The notes: a model not told the origin generated them from the letters alone. DNA of 64,000 nt from UBA2970 sp965221075 (GCA_965221075.1 OZ244865.1:1488001-1552000), one strand, 5' to 3'. Positions 25,391-33,428 are shown, numbered from the stretch's first letter. A program made the numbers and translations.

Positions 25391-26577
25391 GAAAGAAGGG
25401 AGCAAAGCCCCTAGCCGCCCTCCTGGCCCTGCTGTTCGGAGCCGTGCACTGGCAGGCTTCCGGGCAGAACCAGATCGATCTGGAGAGGACGGTCCAGTCT
25501 CAGACCCGGCCCGTTCCCATCGAGCTGCAGGGGTACTCCGGCGAGATCCTGAGCGCCCTGACCTTCGATCTGGAGGTGATGGGGTGGGAGGTGGTCCCCC
25601 CCGGCAAGGGAAGCTTCGCGCTGGTGGGCACGGGCCAGGGCCCGGTGAACGGAACCCTGGTGGACCGGCTGCGCGGGCAGAACCTGTTCCAGTGGAAGGC
25701 CAGCGCCGGCCAGGCGCGCCGTGCCGACGCCCACACCCTGGCCAACCACGTGGTGGAGAAGGTCTTCCAGCAGAAGGGGATTGCACGCACCTACATCGTG
25801 TTCAAGCACCAGGGTTCCTCCCGCGGCTATCCCGAAATCTACCGGGCCGACTTCGACGGCCACAACGCCAGGGCGGTGACCCAGGATCGATCCAACGTGG
25901 CCGCTCCCGCGTGGCTTCCCGGCGAGCCCCAGGTGTTCTACACCACCTACAAGCTGGGCAGCCCCGACATCGTCTCCCACGATCTGAGGAACGGAAAGCG
26001 CAAGGTGGTCTCGGGGCATCCGGGGCTCGACACCAGCGTGGCCCTCTCCCCCTCGAACGGGCTGATGGCCATGATCATGAGCAAGGACGGCAGCCCGGAT
26101 CTCTACGTCTCGAACCGGGACGGGAGCGGGCTGAGGCGGCTCACCCGCTCCAAGGCCGAGGACGCCTGCCCCACCTGGTCTCCCGACGGGCGCCAGATCT
26201 GCTTCACATCGGCTTCGGGGGGCGGAGCCCGCCTCTACCTGGTCGGCTCCCGGGGAGAAGGGATGAAGCGGATTCCGGTCAGGGGCGTCTCGGGAACCCT
26301 CTCCGAGGCCGACTGGTCTCCCGACGGCAGGTGGATCGCCTTCACCGCGCTGATGGGCCGGAAGTTCCACATCTGCGTAGTCACCTCCCAGGGAGGGGAG
26401 GCCCGGGTGCTCACCGAGGGCGAGGATCCTTCCTGGGCTCCCAACTCCCGGAACATCGTCTTCATGAGGAAGCGCAACGGCCGCAAGGCACTCTCCATCC
26501 TGGACGTGCCCACCCGGAGAGTGAAGGATCTGGCCACGCTTCCCGGGATCAACTCCCAGCCGGCATGGTCGAGATGA
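25387..26577 (+). CDS. tolB: TolB periplasmic propeller protein
   Basis: 396 residues; ATG overlaps the tolA stop (ATGA). A signal peptide (LAALLALLFGAVHWQASG) is followed by an N-terminal alpha/beta domain and a six-bladed WD40-like propeller. Typical blades are CPTWSPDGRQICFTS, EADWSPDGRWIAFTA and DPSWAPNSRNIVFMR. TolB binds Pal and TolA in the periplasm and takes part in outer-membrane constriction during division. Length is close to the usual ~430. Confidence 0.92.
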   Translation: MRKKGAKPLAALLALLFGAVHWQASGQNQIDLERTVQSQTRPVPIELQGYSGEILSALTFDLEVMGWEVVPPGKGSFALVGTGQGPVNGTLVDRLRGQNLFQWKASAGQARRADAHTLANHVVEKVFQQKGIARTYIVFKHQGSSRGYPEIYRADFDGHNARAVTQDRSNVAAPAWLPGEPQVFYTTYKLGSPDIVSHDLRNGKRKVVSGHPGLDTSVALSPSNGLMAMIMSKDGSPDLYVSNRDGSGLRRLTRSKAEDACPTWSPDGRQICFTSASGGGARLYLVGSRGEGMKRIPVRGVSGTLSEADWSPDGRWIAFTALMGRKFHICVVTSQGGEARVLTEGEDPSWAPNSRNIVFMRKRNGRKALSILDVPTRRVKDLATLPGINSQPAWSR

Positions 26578-26716
26578 GAACGCATTCCGCTTGTTCGGGC
26601 GCCGCTTCTAGCGTACCTTCGGAGCCAGTTCTGATTCCGGCCATGGAGAGTTCGGGTGGTTTGACGGCCAGCCTGGAATCGCAGAAGTGGGAGTACGCTC
26701 AGACGGGAACAGAACG

Positions 26717-27346
26717 ATGAATCCTTCAACGGTCCTCAAACTGGCCCTCCTGCCGCTTCTTTGCGTCCTGGCGGCCGGATGCAAGAAGAAGCCGGTGGGT
26801 GTGACCCCCATCCCCGACATGCAGAGCCCCTTGCTGGAGCCCGAGCCCACCGGCGGCTTCTTCGGCCAGGGGGATCCGGGACTCCTGCTCGACTCCTCCC
26901 TGTCGGGCGATCCCTTCGCAGCGATGGGTGCGGAAGGAGAATTTGCCCTGCCCGACCTGGGCGTGCTGGCCAATGCCGACGAGGATCGGGAGACCCTCAG
27001 GAACTACACCGTCTTCTTCGGCTACGACAGCTCCAGCATCGAGGCCAGGGAGGCTGCCAAGGTGGAGGCAGTGGCCGACTACATGATGGGGGATCCCCAG
27101 TCGATCGTGAAGATCGAGGGGCATTGCGACGAGCGGGGGACCGACGAGTACAACCGCGCCCTGGGAGAGAGGCGCGCCCTGGCCCTGCGCGAGCTCCTGG
27201 TCGGCATGGGAGTTTCCCCGGACCGGGTGACCACCGAGAGCTGGGGAGAGGACCGCCTCCTGGTCGAGGGCACGGACGACAGCGCCCACGCCCAGAACCG
27301 CCGGGGGGAGTTCGTCCTGATGCTTCCCCAGGGGCAGGGGCTCTAG
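26717..27346 (+). CDS. pal: Pal peptidoglycan-associated lipoprotein
   Basis: 209 residues from the ATG at 26717. The signal peptide ends in the lipobox LAAGC (Cys22). After a ~75-residue linker comes an OmpA-like domain with VFFGYDSSSIEAREAAK, IEGHCDERGTDEYNRALGERR and the closing NRRGEFVL. It is lipid-anchored in the outer membrane and binds peptidoglycan. An earlier in-frame ATG (26687) would put charged residues before the signal peptide and is less likely. A gap of 139 bases separates it from tolB. Confidence 0.93.
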   Translation: MNPSTVLKLALLPLLCVLAAGCKKKPVGVTPIPDMQSPLLEPEPTGGFFGQGDPGLLLDSSLSGDPFAAMGAEGEFALPDLGVLANADEDRETLRNYTVFFGYDSSSIEAREAAKVEAVADYMMGDPQSIVKIEGHCDERGTDEYNRALGERRALALRELLVGMGVSPDRVTTESWGEDRLLVEGTDDSAHAQNRRGEFVLMLPQGQGL

Positions 27347-27411
27347 CCGCACCAACCGGGGAGCGATCGGCGCTTTACATAGGGAGTCCCCCGGAGCACC
27401 ATGGGGGGCGG

Positions 27412-27732
27412 ATGATGGAAATAAACATGCTGAAACTAGCCTTTCTGCCCCAGATGGGGTGGCCCGAGATCCTCCTGATCCTTACGGTCGTCCTGATCTT
27501 CTTCGGCGCCAAGAAGCTGCCCGAGATGGCCAGGGGGCTGGGGCAGGGCATCAAGGAGTTCAAGAAGGCCACCCGCGACGTGCAGGGCGACATGCACCGC
27601 GCCATGGAGGACGTCTCGCCCGGCGAGGCCTACCACCGCCATTCCACGCCTCCCCCGGAGCCACCGGCTTCCAGCCCCTCCTCCGGCGATCCCGAATCCG
27701 CTCCCGCTGCCTCTTCCAAGAAACGGGAGTAG
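27412..27732 (+). CDS. tatA: TatA twin-arginine translocase subunit
   Basis: 106 residues; two adjacent ATGs (27412, 27415) follow GGGGGGCGG. The membrane helix MGWPEILLILTVVLIFFG (residues 15-32) is followed by the amphipathic helix starting KKLPEMARGLGQGIKEFKKA, with the invariant FG hinge. The tail is Pro/Ser-rich. TatA oligomerises with TatC to pass folded RR-signal proteins across the inner membrane. tatC starts 40 bases downstream. A Tat-lipoprotein substrate candidate is encoded at 57815. Confidence 0.95.
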   Translation: MMEINMLKLAFLPQMGWPEILLILTVVLIFFGAKKLPEMARGLGQGIKEFKKATRDVQGDMHRAMEDVSPGEAYHRHSTPPPEPPASSPSSGDPESAPAASSKKRE

Positions 27733-27772
27733 TAGGCCTGTCCCTGGTTCGAGACAGGCTTTCCGCTCCTGA

Positions 27773-28768
27773 ATGTCAATTCCCGAGGAGGGATCCCGGC
27801 AGGACGAGCGGGAGGAGGGCGGGGGTCCGGTCAAGACCTTCCTGGAGCACCTCGAGGATCTTCGCTGGACCCTTATCAAGTGCGTCGCGGCGTTGCTGCT
27901 CTCTATGCTCTCCTGCCTGGCGGCCAGCAACCAGCTGGTCGCCTTCCTCACCTGGCCGCTCAAGAATGCCCAGACTATCCAGGGGCGCAAAGCCGTGGAC
28001 ATCTATCTGGGCAGCCAGCGGATCGGGATTCTTCCCGAGAGCCTGGCCACCAACCAGCTGCCCTGGAAGATCGAGGACCGATCCCGGATCGAGCTCAAGT
28101 TCGCCACGGTGGGGACCAATCTGGTTCTCTCCGCGGAGCTGGCGCCACAGATCTCGGATCTCGAACGTGACGGTCCGGTCGTGCTCAAGAACTACAGCCC
28201 CATCGGGGCCTTCCTGGTCGCCTTCAGGTTGATGCTCTACGGGGGAATGGTGGTGGCCGCTCCCCTGGTGATATTCTTCGCTGGCCAGTTCGTGCTTCCG
28301 GCCTTGCACATCCACGAGAAGCGCTTCCTCTACCAGACCGCGGGCTTCGGGGCCGTCCTCTTCTTCATCGGCGTCGCCTTCTGCTACTTCATCATCATGC
28401 AGATCGCCCTGATGGCCACGGTCAGCTTCTCCAAGTGGCTGGGGTTCGGGGCCGACGAGTGGCGGGCCGAGGACTACATCAGCTTCGTGTGCAAGCTGAT
28501 GCTGGCCGCCGGAGTCAGCTTCCAGCTGCCGGTGGTGCTTCTGACCATGGTCAAGGCCGGCCTGCTCGACCGGGCCCGGCTCATCAAGTTCCGCCCCTAC
28601 TGGATCATAATCAACCTGACGGGGTGCGCGGTGATCACGCCCACCGGAGATCCCTTCACCCTGCTCCTGATCGCGATTCCGCTGCAGATGCTCTACGAGC
28701 TGAGCGTGCTCATCTCCCGCTTCTGGGAGAGCAAGGGCCAGGAGGCCCAGGCAGGGGAGGATCCGTGA
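27773..28768 (+). CDS. tatC: TatC twin-arginine translocase subunit
   Basis: 331 residues with six hydrophobic helices. The N-terminal cytoplasmic motif FLEHLEDLRWTLIK matches the TatC HLxELRxR signal-peptide-binding segment. The first periplasmic loop (residues ~60-140) is much larger than in Escherichia coli TatC (~258 residues in all), which explains the length; such loops are common in this phylum. Late segments YISFVCKLMLAAGVSFQLPV and YWIIINLTGCAVITPTGDPF are well conserved. Its last ~220 bases recur almost unchanged at 30650-30872. Confidence 0.95.
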   Translation: MSIPEEGSRQDEREEGGGPVKTFLEHLEDLRWTLIKCVAALLLSMLSCLAASNQLVAFLTWPLKNAQTIQGRKAVDIYLGSQRIGILPESLATNQLPWKIEDRSRIELKFATVGTNLVLSAELAPQISDLERDGPVVLKNYSPIGAFLVAFRLMLYGGMVVAAPLVIFFAGQFVLPALHIHEKRFLYQTAGFGAVLFFIGVAFCYFIIMQIALMATVSFSKWLGFGADEWRAEDYISFVCKLMLAAGVSFQLPVVLLTMVKAGLLDRARLIKFRPYWIIINLTGCAVITPTGDPFTLLLIAIPLQMLYELSVLISRFWESKGQEAQAGEDP

Positions 28769-28815
28769 AGAGTCGGCCTTGCGTCCCGGACCTGAGCCGT
28801 CCAGGATAGGCGCCA

Positions 28816-28971
28816 GTGGACCTTCTATTCAGCCTGCTCTTCATGCTGTTCTCGATCTTCCTGATTCTTTCGGGCGTCGTTCTCTTCTTCGGAGAGAATA
28901 TGCTGGCCAGGATAGGAGGGTGGCTGGGGCAATGCGTCAACGAGTTCAAGAAGGCCGCCCGCGGCGATTAG
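28816..28971 (+). CDS. Short TatA-like reading frame (copy 1)
   Basis: 51 residues from GTG, with AGGA 9 bases upstream. It reads FSIFLILSGVVLFFGENML, then RIGGWLGQCVNEFKKAARGD. This keeps the membrane helix, the FG hinge and the amphipathic helix with EFKKA of the intact TatA at 27412. The Pro/Ser tail is cut by a TAG; downstream DNA still resembles the tatA tail. It differs from copy 2 by a 9-base in-frame deletion and several substitutions without a frame break. Either a minimal TatA/TatE-type subunit or a pseudogene that happens to remain open. Confidence 0.5.
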   Translation: MDLLFSLLFMLFSIFLILSGVVLFFGENMLARIGGWLGQCVNEFKKAARGD

Positions 28972-29430
28972 GTCGAGATTCTCCGCAGCATGGGATGCGT
29001 TTCGCCTGGCCAGGCCTGCCACCGCTATGCTCCGCCTCCCTCAGGGGCCTCCGGCTGCAAGAATCGGGAGTAGCGGGCCTGTTCCCGGTTCGAGGCTGAC
29101 TTCCTGACGTTTCCATTCCCGAATAGGGGATCCGCAAGGAGAGGAGGGAGGGGGGATGGAGATCCGGCCAAGGCCATTCCGAGCCCATGGCGCATCGCCG
29201 CTTGACTCCCGCCAAGCGGGTCTCGGCGCGTTGCTCTCGACGCTCTTCCGGCTGGCGGCCAGCTGGGCGCCTTCCTCGCCTAGCCGCTGAAGGGCGCTCG
29301 GGCGATCCTGGGACGCAAGGACGCGGACATCCGCCTGGGAGGCTGACGGATCGGCTTCCTCCCCGGGAGCCTGGCCGCCAGCAATCGGTGCCTGCATCGA
29401 TGAGGTTCCGCGGCAGATCGAACTGGCCCT
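28972..29430 (+). pseudogene. Decayed tatA tail and tatC 5' half (copy 1)
   Basis: DNA resembling the 3' part of tatA and the first ~110 codons of tatC. Matching landmarks are GCCTACCACCGCCATTC versus GCCTGCCACCGCTATGC, the tatA end CGGGAGTAG, the tatC start region ATTCCCGAGGAGGG versus ATTCCCGAATAGGGG (29114-29128), and CCTGGCCACCAACCAGCTG versus CCTGGCCGCCAGCAATCGG. The start codon is lost, and there are TAG/TGA stops (e.g. GCCTAGCCGCTGA near 29280). Homology stops exactly where the antisense gene's stop codon begins. Confidence 0.75.
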
Positions 29431-30256
29431 AGAATCCTAACATCGATCCGGATCCCTGGTCGTCTAGCAACCACTTTCCGTCGATCTGGCGCATCCTAAT
29501 AGGGAAAACCGCTGGTGCAATCGGAAGGGCACCGTCGCCCTCCATCTCTTCCCTGAAGGCCTCCTCAATTCCCTGGAGGTGGACGTTTACCTGGGTGGTG
29601 TCTTCGGAGAGCTGTGTCGTTCCGAGCACATGGATCCCGGTGATATATTCCATGGGCCCTGAACTCATCTCGGCAGCAAACTGCTCGATCTCCTGGTCTG
29701 ACATCTCCTTCATTTCCTCTGGCATCTGTTCCAGCATCCTGGGGCTCATGCATTGCAGAAGGTTTGCGAAGTTGCCGTCCAGTACCGACGAAAAATAGGA
29801 TACCGCGGTGTCTTCGGGCGTCTCGGTCCCACGGAATTCCAAATCGTCCCTGAGAAACAGCCTGGGGACCTGGGCGTCCTCCCCGCCTTCCGCTCCAGAG
29901 GCCAGAGGCGGACGAGCGCCTTCCGTAACCCCGTTCCTCCTGAGCGACCGGTTCGCCTGCTCCAGACGGCTCAGTTCGGCCTTTACCCGATCGATCTCGG
30001 CGGCCGTGCGCGTCAAGCGGGCGACCTCCCCGCGGAGCCTGTGGACCTCGCTAGCATCCTCCTCCAAGTCGGCCGTTTTTTTCTGCTCCTTCTCGAGCTC
30101 CTTCTTGAGCTTGGCGTTTTCCTGCTCAACCAGGCTGATGTCCCGCTCCCTCTTCAGCGCCTCCTTGTCGAGCTGGCCGGCCTGGATCCAAAATATCAAG
30201 GCCAGTGCCGACACCAACGCCAGTCCCAATCCCAAAAACGTTGCAACCTGCCTCAT
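29429..30256 (-). CDS. Membrane-anchored coiled-coil protein, unknown function (copy 1)
   Basis: 275 residues from the ATG at 30256, with GGAGAGG about 11 bases upstream. A single N-terminal membrane helix (FLGLGLALVSALALIFWIQ, residues 7-25) is followed by a coiled coil rich in Lys/Glu (~28-105, e.g. ENAKLKKELEKEQKKTADLE). A linker and a C-terminal domain (from about 150: ETPEDTAVSYFSSVLDGNF) come next. The 'TPE.....FxxxxxGN...L..CMSP' pattern resembles small periplasmic domains common in verrucomicrobial proteins encoded near ECF sigma factors; I cannot name the family. It sits antisense within a broken tatC. An in-frame extension to 30451 exists but would place poor sequence ahead of the membrane helix. 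Confidence 0.7.
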   Translation of the reverse strand: MRQVATFLGLGLALVSALALIFWIQAGQLDKEALKRERDISLVEQENAKLKKELEKEQKKTADLEEDASEVHRLRGEVARLTRTAAEIDRVKAELSRLEQANRSLRRNGVTEGARPPLASGAEGGEDAQVPRLFLRDDLEFRGTETPEDTAVSYFSSVLDGNFANLLQCMSPRMLEQMPEEMKEMSDQEIEQFAAEMSSGPMEYITGIHVLGTTQLSEDTTQVNVHLQGIEEAFREEMEGDGALPIAPAVFPIRMRQIDGKWLLDDQGSGSMLGF

Positions 30257-30550
30257 AGAGCTGCCAGCCTCTCCAGTTAATCTCCTGTCTGTCAAGTGTC
30301 GACATATTATCGCCAGGAATTTCCAACAGCCGTGACTGATGCCGGTTTTCCAGAGGGCGGGTAGCCGAAGGTGAGGTGGCGGGGTAGTCTGGATGTCCTG
30401 AAATGGCGGCTCCACGGTATTGATTGTGGATTCCATCTGTATCCCCGGCAACCGGGCTCACGTGTTCCGTGGCACAAGATGCATGCGCAGGAATGCGCAA
30501 GTCGGGAACATTGTAGAACCGGTTCCCGATCGTCCAGCGCTTGCGCGCCG
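30257..30550. other. Spacer between coiled-coil gene 1 and tatC 3' fragment
   Basis: About 290 bases, conserved in unit 2 at 32328-32620, with no gene. On the minus strand it carries the upstream region of the coiled-coil gene (GATAATATG, TTGACAG, then GGAGAGG). These boxes do not form a properly spaced promoter, so the promoter is undefined. Confidence 0.5.
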
Positions 30551-30872
30551 GTTCACCGACGAGTAGCGGACCAAGGCCGGCATCAGCTTCGTGTGCAAGC
30601 CGATGCTGGCCGCTTGAGCCAGATTCCCGCATCCGGTGGTGCTTCTGACCATGGTCAAGGCCGGCCTGCTCGACCGGGCCCGGCTCATCAAGTTCCGCCC
30701 CTACTGGATCATAATCAACCTGACGGGGTGCGCGGTGATCACGCCCACCGGAGATCCCTTCACCCTGATCCTGATCACGATTCCGCTGCAGATGCTCTAC
30801 GAGCTGAGCGTGCTCATCTCCCGCTTCTGGGAGAGCGAGGGCCAGGAGGCCCAGGCAGGGGAGGATCCGTGA
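30551..30872 (+). pseudogene. tatC 3' fragment (copy 1), nearly identical to the intact gene's end
   Basis: Starts at a region matching tatC codon ~225 (TTCGGGGCCGACGAGTGG versus TTCACCGACGAGTAG) and is degenerate for the first ~90 bases, with in-frame stops. From ~30641 to the TGA it is almost identical to 28546-28768. Open from ATG 30651 it would encode the last two TatC helices only, so no working TatC is expected. The contrast between decayed and near-identical parts suggests recent exchange with tatC. Confidence 0.8.
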
Positions 30873-30919
30873 AGAGTCGGCCTTGCGCCCCGGACCTGAG
30901 CCGTCCAGGATAGGTGCCA

Positions 30920-31066
30920 GTGGACCTTCTTTTCAGCCTGCTCTTCTCGATCTTCCTGATCCTTTCGGTCGTCGTTATCTTCTTCGGAGAGAATATGCTG
31001 GCCAGGATAGGAGGGTGGATGGGGCAATGCGTCAACGAGTTCAAGAAGGCCGCCCGCGACGATTAG
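30920..31066 (+). CDS. Short TatA-like reading frame (copy 2)
   Basis: 48 residues from GTG: FSLLFSIFLILSVVVIFFG, then ENMLARIGGWMGQCVNEFKK. It keeps the TatA helix, FG hinge and amphipathic helix. It lacks three residues (FML) present in copy 1 through an in-frame 9-base deletion. Downstream DNA again decays. As for copy 1, a minimal TatA-like subunit or a remnant. Confidence 0.5.
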   Translation: MDLLFSLLFSIFLILSVVVIFFGENMLARIGGWMGQCVNEFKKAARDD

Positions 31067-31529
31067 GGCGAGATGCCCCGCAGCATGGGATGCGTCCCGC
31101 CTGGCCAGGCCTGCCACCGCTATTCTCCGCCTCCCCCAGGAGCCTCCCGCTGCAAGAATCGGGAGTAGCGGGCCTGTTCCCGGTTCGAGGCTGACTTCCT
31201 GACGTTTGCATTCCCGAAGAGGGGATCCGCAAGGAGAGGTGGGAGGGGGATGGAGATCCGGCCAAGGCCTTTTCGAGCCCATGGCGCATCGCCGCTGGAC
31301 TCCCGCCAAGTGGATCTCGGCGCGTTGCTCCCGACGCTCTTCCGGCTGGCGGTCAGCAACCAGCTGGGTGCCTTCCTCGCCTGGCCGCTGAAGGGCGCTC
31401 GGGCGATCCTGGGACGCAAGGACTCGGACATCCGCCTGGGCGACCGACGGATCGGCTTCCTTCCCGAGAGCCTGGCCGCCAGCTATCGGCGCCTGCATCG
31501 ATGAGGTTCCGCGGCAGATCGAACTGGCC
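31067..31529 (+). pseudogene. Decayed tatA tail and tatC 5' half (copy 2)
   Basis: Parallel to 28972-29430: tatA tail remnant to CGGGAGTAG (~31160), a tatC-start remnant ATTCCCGAAGAGGGG (~31210), and a stretch still readable as NQLGAFLAWPLKGARAILG in one frame. The tatC frame is broken by indels and ends at the stop of the antisense gene. It is somewhat less decayed in the middle than copy 1. Confidence 0.75.
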
Positions 31530-32327
31530 CTAGAAACCGGGCATCCCTACGTAGTCTAGCAACCACTGTCCGTCGATCTGGCGCATCCTCATAGGGACAA
31601 CCGTTGGTTCAATCGGAATAATGGCGCGGTCAACAATGAAGGCCTCCTCAATTTCCTTGAGGTGGACGTTTACCTGGATGGTGTCTTCGGAGAGCTGTGT
31701 CGTTCCGAGCACATGGATCCCGGTGAAGGTTGAACTCATCTCGGCAGCAAACTGCTCGATCTCCTGGTCTGACAGCTCCTTCAATTCCTCGGGCATCTGT
31801 TCCAGCCCCCTGGGGCTCATGCATTTCAGAAGGTTTGCGAAGTTGCCTCCCAGTAGTGACGAAAAATAGGATACCGCGGTGTCTTCGGGCGTCTCGGTCC
31901 CACGGAATTCCAAATCGTCCCTGAGAAACAGCCCGGGGACCTGGGCGTCCTCCCCGCCTTCCGTTCCAGAGGCCAGAGGCGGACGAGCGCCTTCCGTAAC
32001 CCCGTTCCTCCTGAGCGACCGGTTCTCCTGCTCCAGACGGCTCAGTTCGGCCTTTACCCGATCGATCTCGGCGGCCGTTCGCGTCAAGCGGGCGACCTCC
32101 CCGCGGAGCCTGTGGACATCGCTAGCATCCTCCTCCAAGTCGGCTGTTTTTTTCTGCTCCTTCTCGAGCTCCTTCTTGAGTTTGGCGTTTTCCTGCTCAA
32201 CCAGGCTGATGTCCCGTTCCCTCTTCAGCGCCTCCTTTTCGAGCTGGCCGACCTGGATCCAAAATATCAAGGCCAGTGCCGACACCAACGCCAGTCCCAA
32301 TCCCAAAAACGTTGCAACCTGCCTCAT
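31530..32327 (-). CDS. Membrane-anchored coiled-coil protein, unknown function (copy 2)
   Basis: 265 residues from the ATG at 32327, a close paralogue of the gene at 29429-30256. The membrane helix (7-25) and coiled coil are almost unchanged. The C-terminal domain differs more: SSLLGGNFANLLKCMSP, a deletion after EMSS, and a different ending (VDRAIIPIEPTVVPMRMRQI). Changes preserve the frame, which supports a real protein. Function unknown; an envelope-tethered protein with a periplasmic domain is what the sequence shows. Confidence 0.7.
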   Translation of the reverse strand: MRQVATFLGLGLALVSALALIFWIQVGQLEKEALKRERDISLVEQENAKLKKELEKEQKKTADLEEDASDVHRLRGEVARLTRTAAEIDRVKAELSRLEQENRSLRRNGVTEGARPPLASGTEGGEDAQVPGLFLRDDLEFRGTETPEDTAVSYFSSLLGGNFANLLKCMSPRGLEQMPEELKELSDQEIEQFAAEMSSTFTGIHVLGTTQLSEDTIQVNVHLKEIEEAFIVDRAIIPIEPTVVPMRMRQIDGQWLLDYVGMPGF

Positions 32328-32953
32328 AGAGCTGCCAGTCTCTCCAGTTAATCTCCTGTCTGTCAAGTGTCGGCATATTATCGCCAGGAATATCCAAAAG
32401 CCGTGACTGATGCCGGTTTTCCAGAGGGCGGGTAGCCGAAGGTGAGGTGCGGGGTAGTCTGGATGCCCTGAAATGGCGGCTCCACGGTATTGATTGTGGA
32501 TTCCAGCTGTATCCCAGGCAACCTGGTTCACGTGTTCCGTGGCACAAGATGCATGCGCAGGAATGCGCAAGTCGCGAACATTGTGGAACCGGTTCCCGAT
32601 CTTCCAGCGCTTGCGCGCCGGTTCGCCGACGAGTAGCGGACCAAGGTCGGCATCAGCTTCGTGTGCAGGCCGATGCTGGCCGCTTGATCCAGATTCCAGC
32701 ATCCGGCGGCGCTTCCAGCCATGGCCAGGGCTGGCCTGCTCGACCAGAGCCGCCTCGTCAAGTTCCGCCCCTGCTGGATCGGGATCAGCCTCAGGTTGCG
32801 CGGTCATCGCACCCGCCGGTGATCCATGCCTTCGTCCTTCGCCCATTGGCGATCCCGCTGCAGATGCCCTGCGAGCCGAGCGTGCTCGACTCCCGCTTCT
32901 GGGAGAGGATGGGCAAGGCGGGCCAGGAGGGGGAGGATCCTTGAAGAATCGGC
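32328..32953. pseudogene. Spacer and strongly decayed tatC 3' fragment (copy 2)
   Basis: 32328-32620 repeats the spacer of unit 1. From 32621 (GTTCGCCGACGAGTAGCGG) to 32944 the DNA still aligns with the tatC end, including CTGCTGGATCGGGATCAGCC, CTCCCGCTTCTGGGAGAG and the final GGAGGATCCTTGA. Stops and small indels destroy the frame. No gene is supported. Confidence 0.7.
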
Positions 32954-32983
32954 TTTACATCCCGGACCCGAGGCGCCTAGCGT
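32954..32983 (+). promoter_or_regulatory. Candidate promoter for the TIGR04073-type lipoprotein gene
   Basis: TTTACA (32954-32959), 18-base spacer, TAGCGT (32978-32983), 19 bases before the ATG. It lies immediately after the last tatC remnant, so the downstream gene seems to be separately transcribed. Confidence 0.35.
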
Positions 32984-33002
32984 TGGGGCCAGGGTTTTTT
33001 CT

Positions 33003-33428
33003 ATGCGAGTACTTGTTCTTGCCATCTGTGGAGCGGCTGCTGTGCTCCTGTCGGGCTGCGTGGGCGGGGAGCGGAAGCTGGGCAGGGGGCTGACCAACCT
33101 GACCGAGCCGCTGCGGATGGGCGAGCTGCGCCGGGCCATGGAGCAGGACGCCATCTGGAAGAGTCCGGAGGAGGGGATCTCCACCGGATTGATCCACGGG
33201 CTGAGCAACACCGCCAAGCGCACCCTGGTCGGGGTATTCGAGGTGGCCACCTTCCCGCTGCCGTCCTACGAGCCCGTCCTGGAGCCCGAGTTCGGCCAGT
33301 ACCCCGACAACTACCGGCCCAACCTTCTCTCCGACTCGGCCTTCGCCACCGACGGAGCGCTTGGCTTCAGCGGCGGGGACATCGCTCCCTTCCTGCCGGG
33401 CAGCCGCTTCCGGGTCTTCGACTACTAG
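33003..33428 (+). CDS. Exosortase-system-associated lipoprotein, TIGR04073-like
   Basis: 141 residues. Lipobox LLSGC gives Cys19. The body has KLGRGLTNLTEP near the start, GISTGLIHGLSNTAKRTLVG in the middle and TFPLPSYEPVLEPE with a following PDNYRP. This is the pattern of TIGR04073, a small family seen in genomes with exosortase systems. The molecular role is unknown. An exosortase and EpsI lie at the start of the window, in line with that association. Confidence 0.78.
   Translation: MRVLVLAICGAAAVLLSGCVGGERKLGRGLTNLTEPLRMGELRRAMEQDAIWKSPEEGISTGLIHGLSNTAKRTLVGVFEVATFPLPSYEPVLEPEFGQYPDNYRPNLLSDSAFATDGALGFSGGDIAPFLPGSRFRVFDY

Larger units (their letters stand above)
28769..30872. repeat. Tandem unit 1 of a decayed tatA-tatC duplication carrying an antisense gene
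   Basis: Unit of ~2.1 kb that begins just after the intact tatC stop and ends in a second tatC 3' end. Order: spacer, TatA-like frame (28816), decayed tatA tail and tatC 5' half (to ~29430), antisense coiled-coil gene (30256 to 29429), spacer, tatC 3' part (30551-30872). The same order recurs in unit 2. Spacer sequences after each tatC end (GAAGAGTCGGCCTTGCG.. in both) align directly. Confidence 0.85.
30873..32944. repeat. Tandem unit 2 of the decayed tatA-tatC duplication
   Basis: Second ~2.07-kb copy, in direct orientation: TatA-like frame (30920), decayed tatC 5' half (to ~31531), antisense coiled-coil gene (32327 to 31530), spacer, strongly diverged tatC 3' part (32621-32944). The spacer upstream of the coiled-coil gene is nearly the same in both units, including a GATAATATG stretch on the minus strand. 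Its final tatC piece is far more mutated than that of unit 1. Confidence 0.85.

Noticed and set aside
27738..27757. Possible tRNA T-arm (GGTTCGAGAC) here and at ~29080, ~31180 and 54350
   Set aside because: No acceptor stem, D-arm or anticodon arm surrounds any of them; the first three are copies of the same tatA-tatC spacer.
30281..30310. GATAATATG and TTGACAG upstream of the coiled-coil genes as a promoter
   Set aside because: The boxes are in the wrong order and spacing on the minus strand; the conserved spacer may still hold a promoter of another type.
30651..30872. Second tatC gene
   Set aside because: Only the last ~74 codons are intact; upstream tatC sequence is broken by stops and by the antisense gene, so a full TatC cannot be made.
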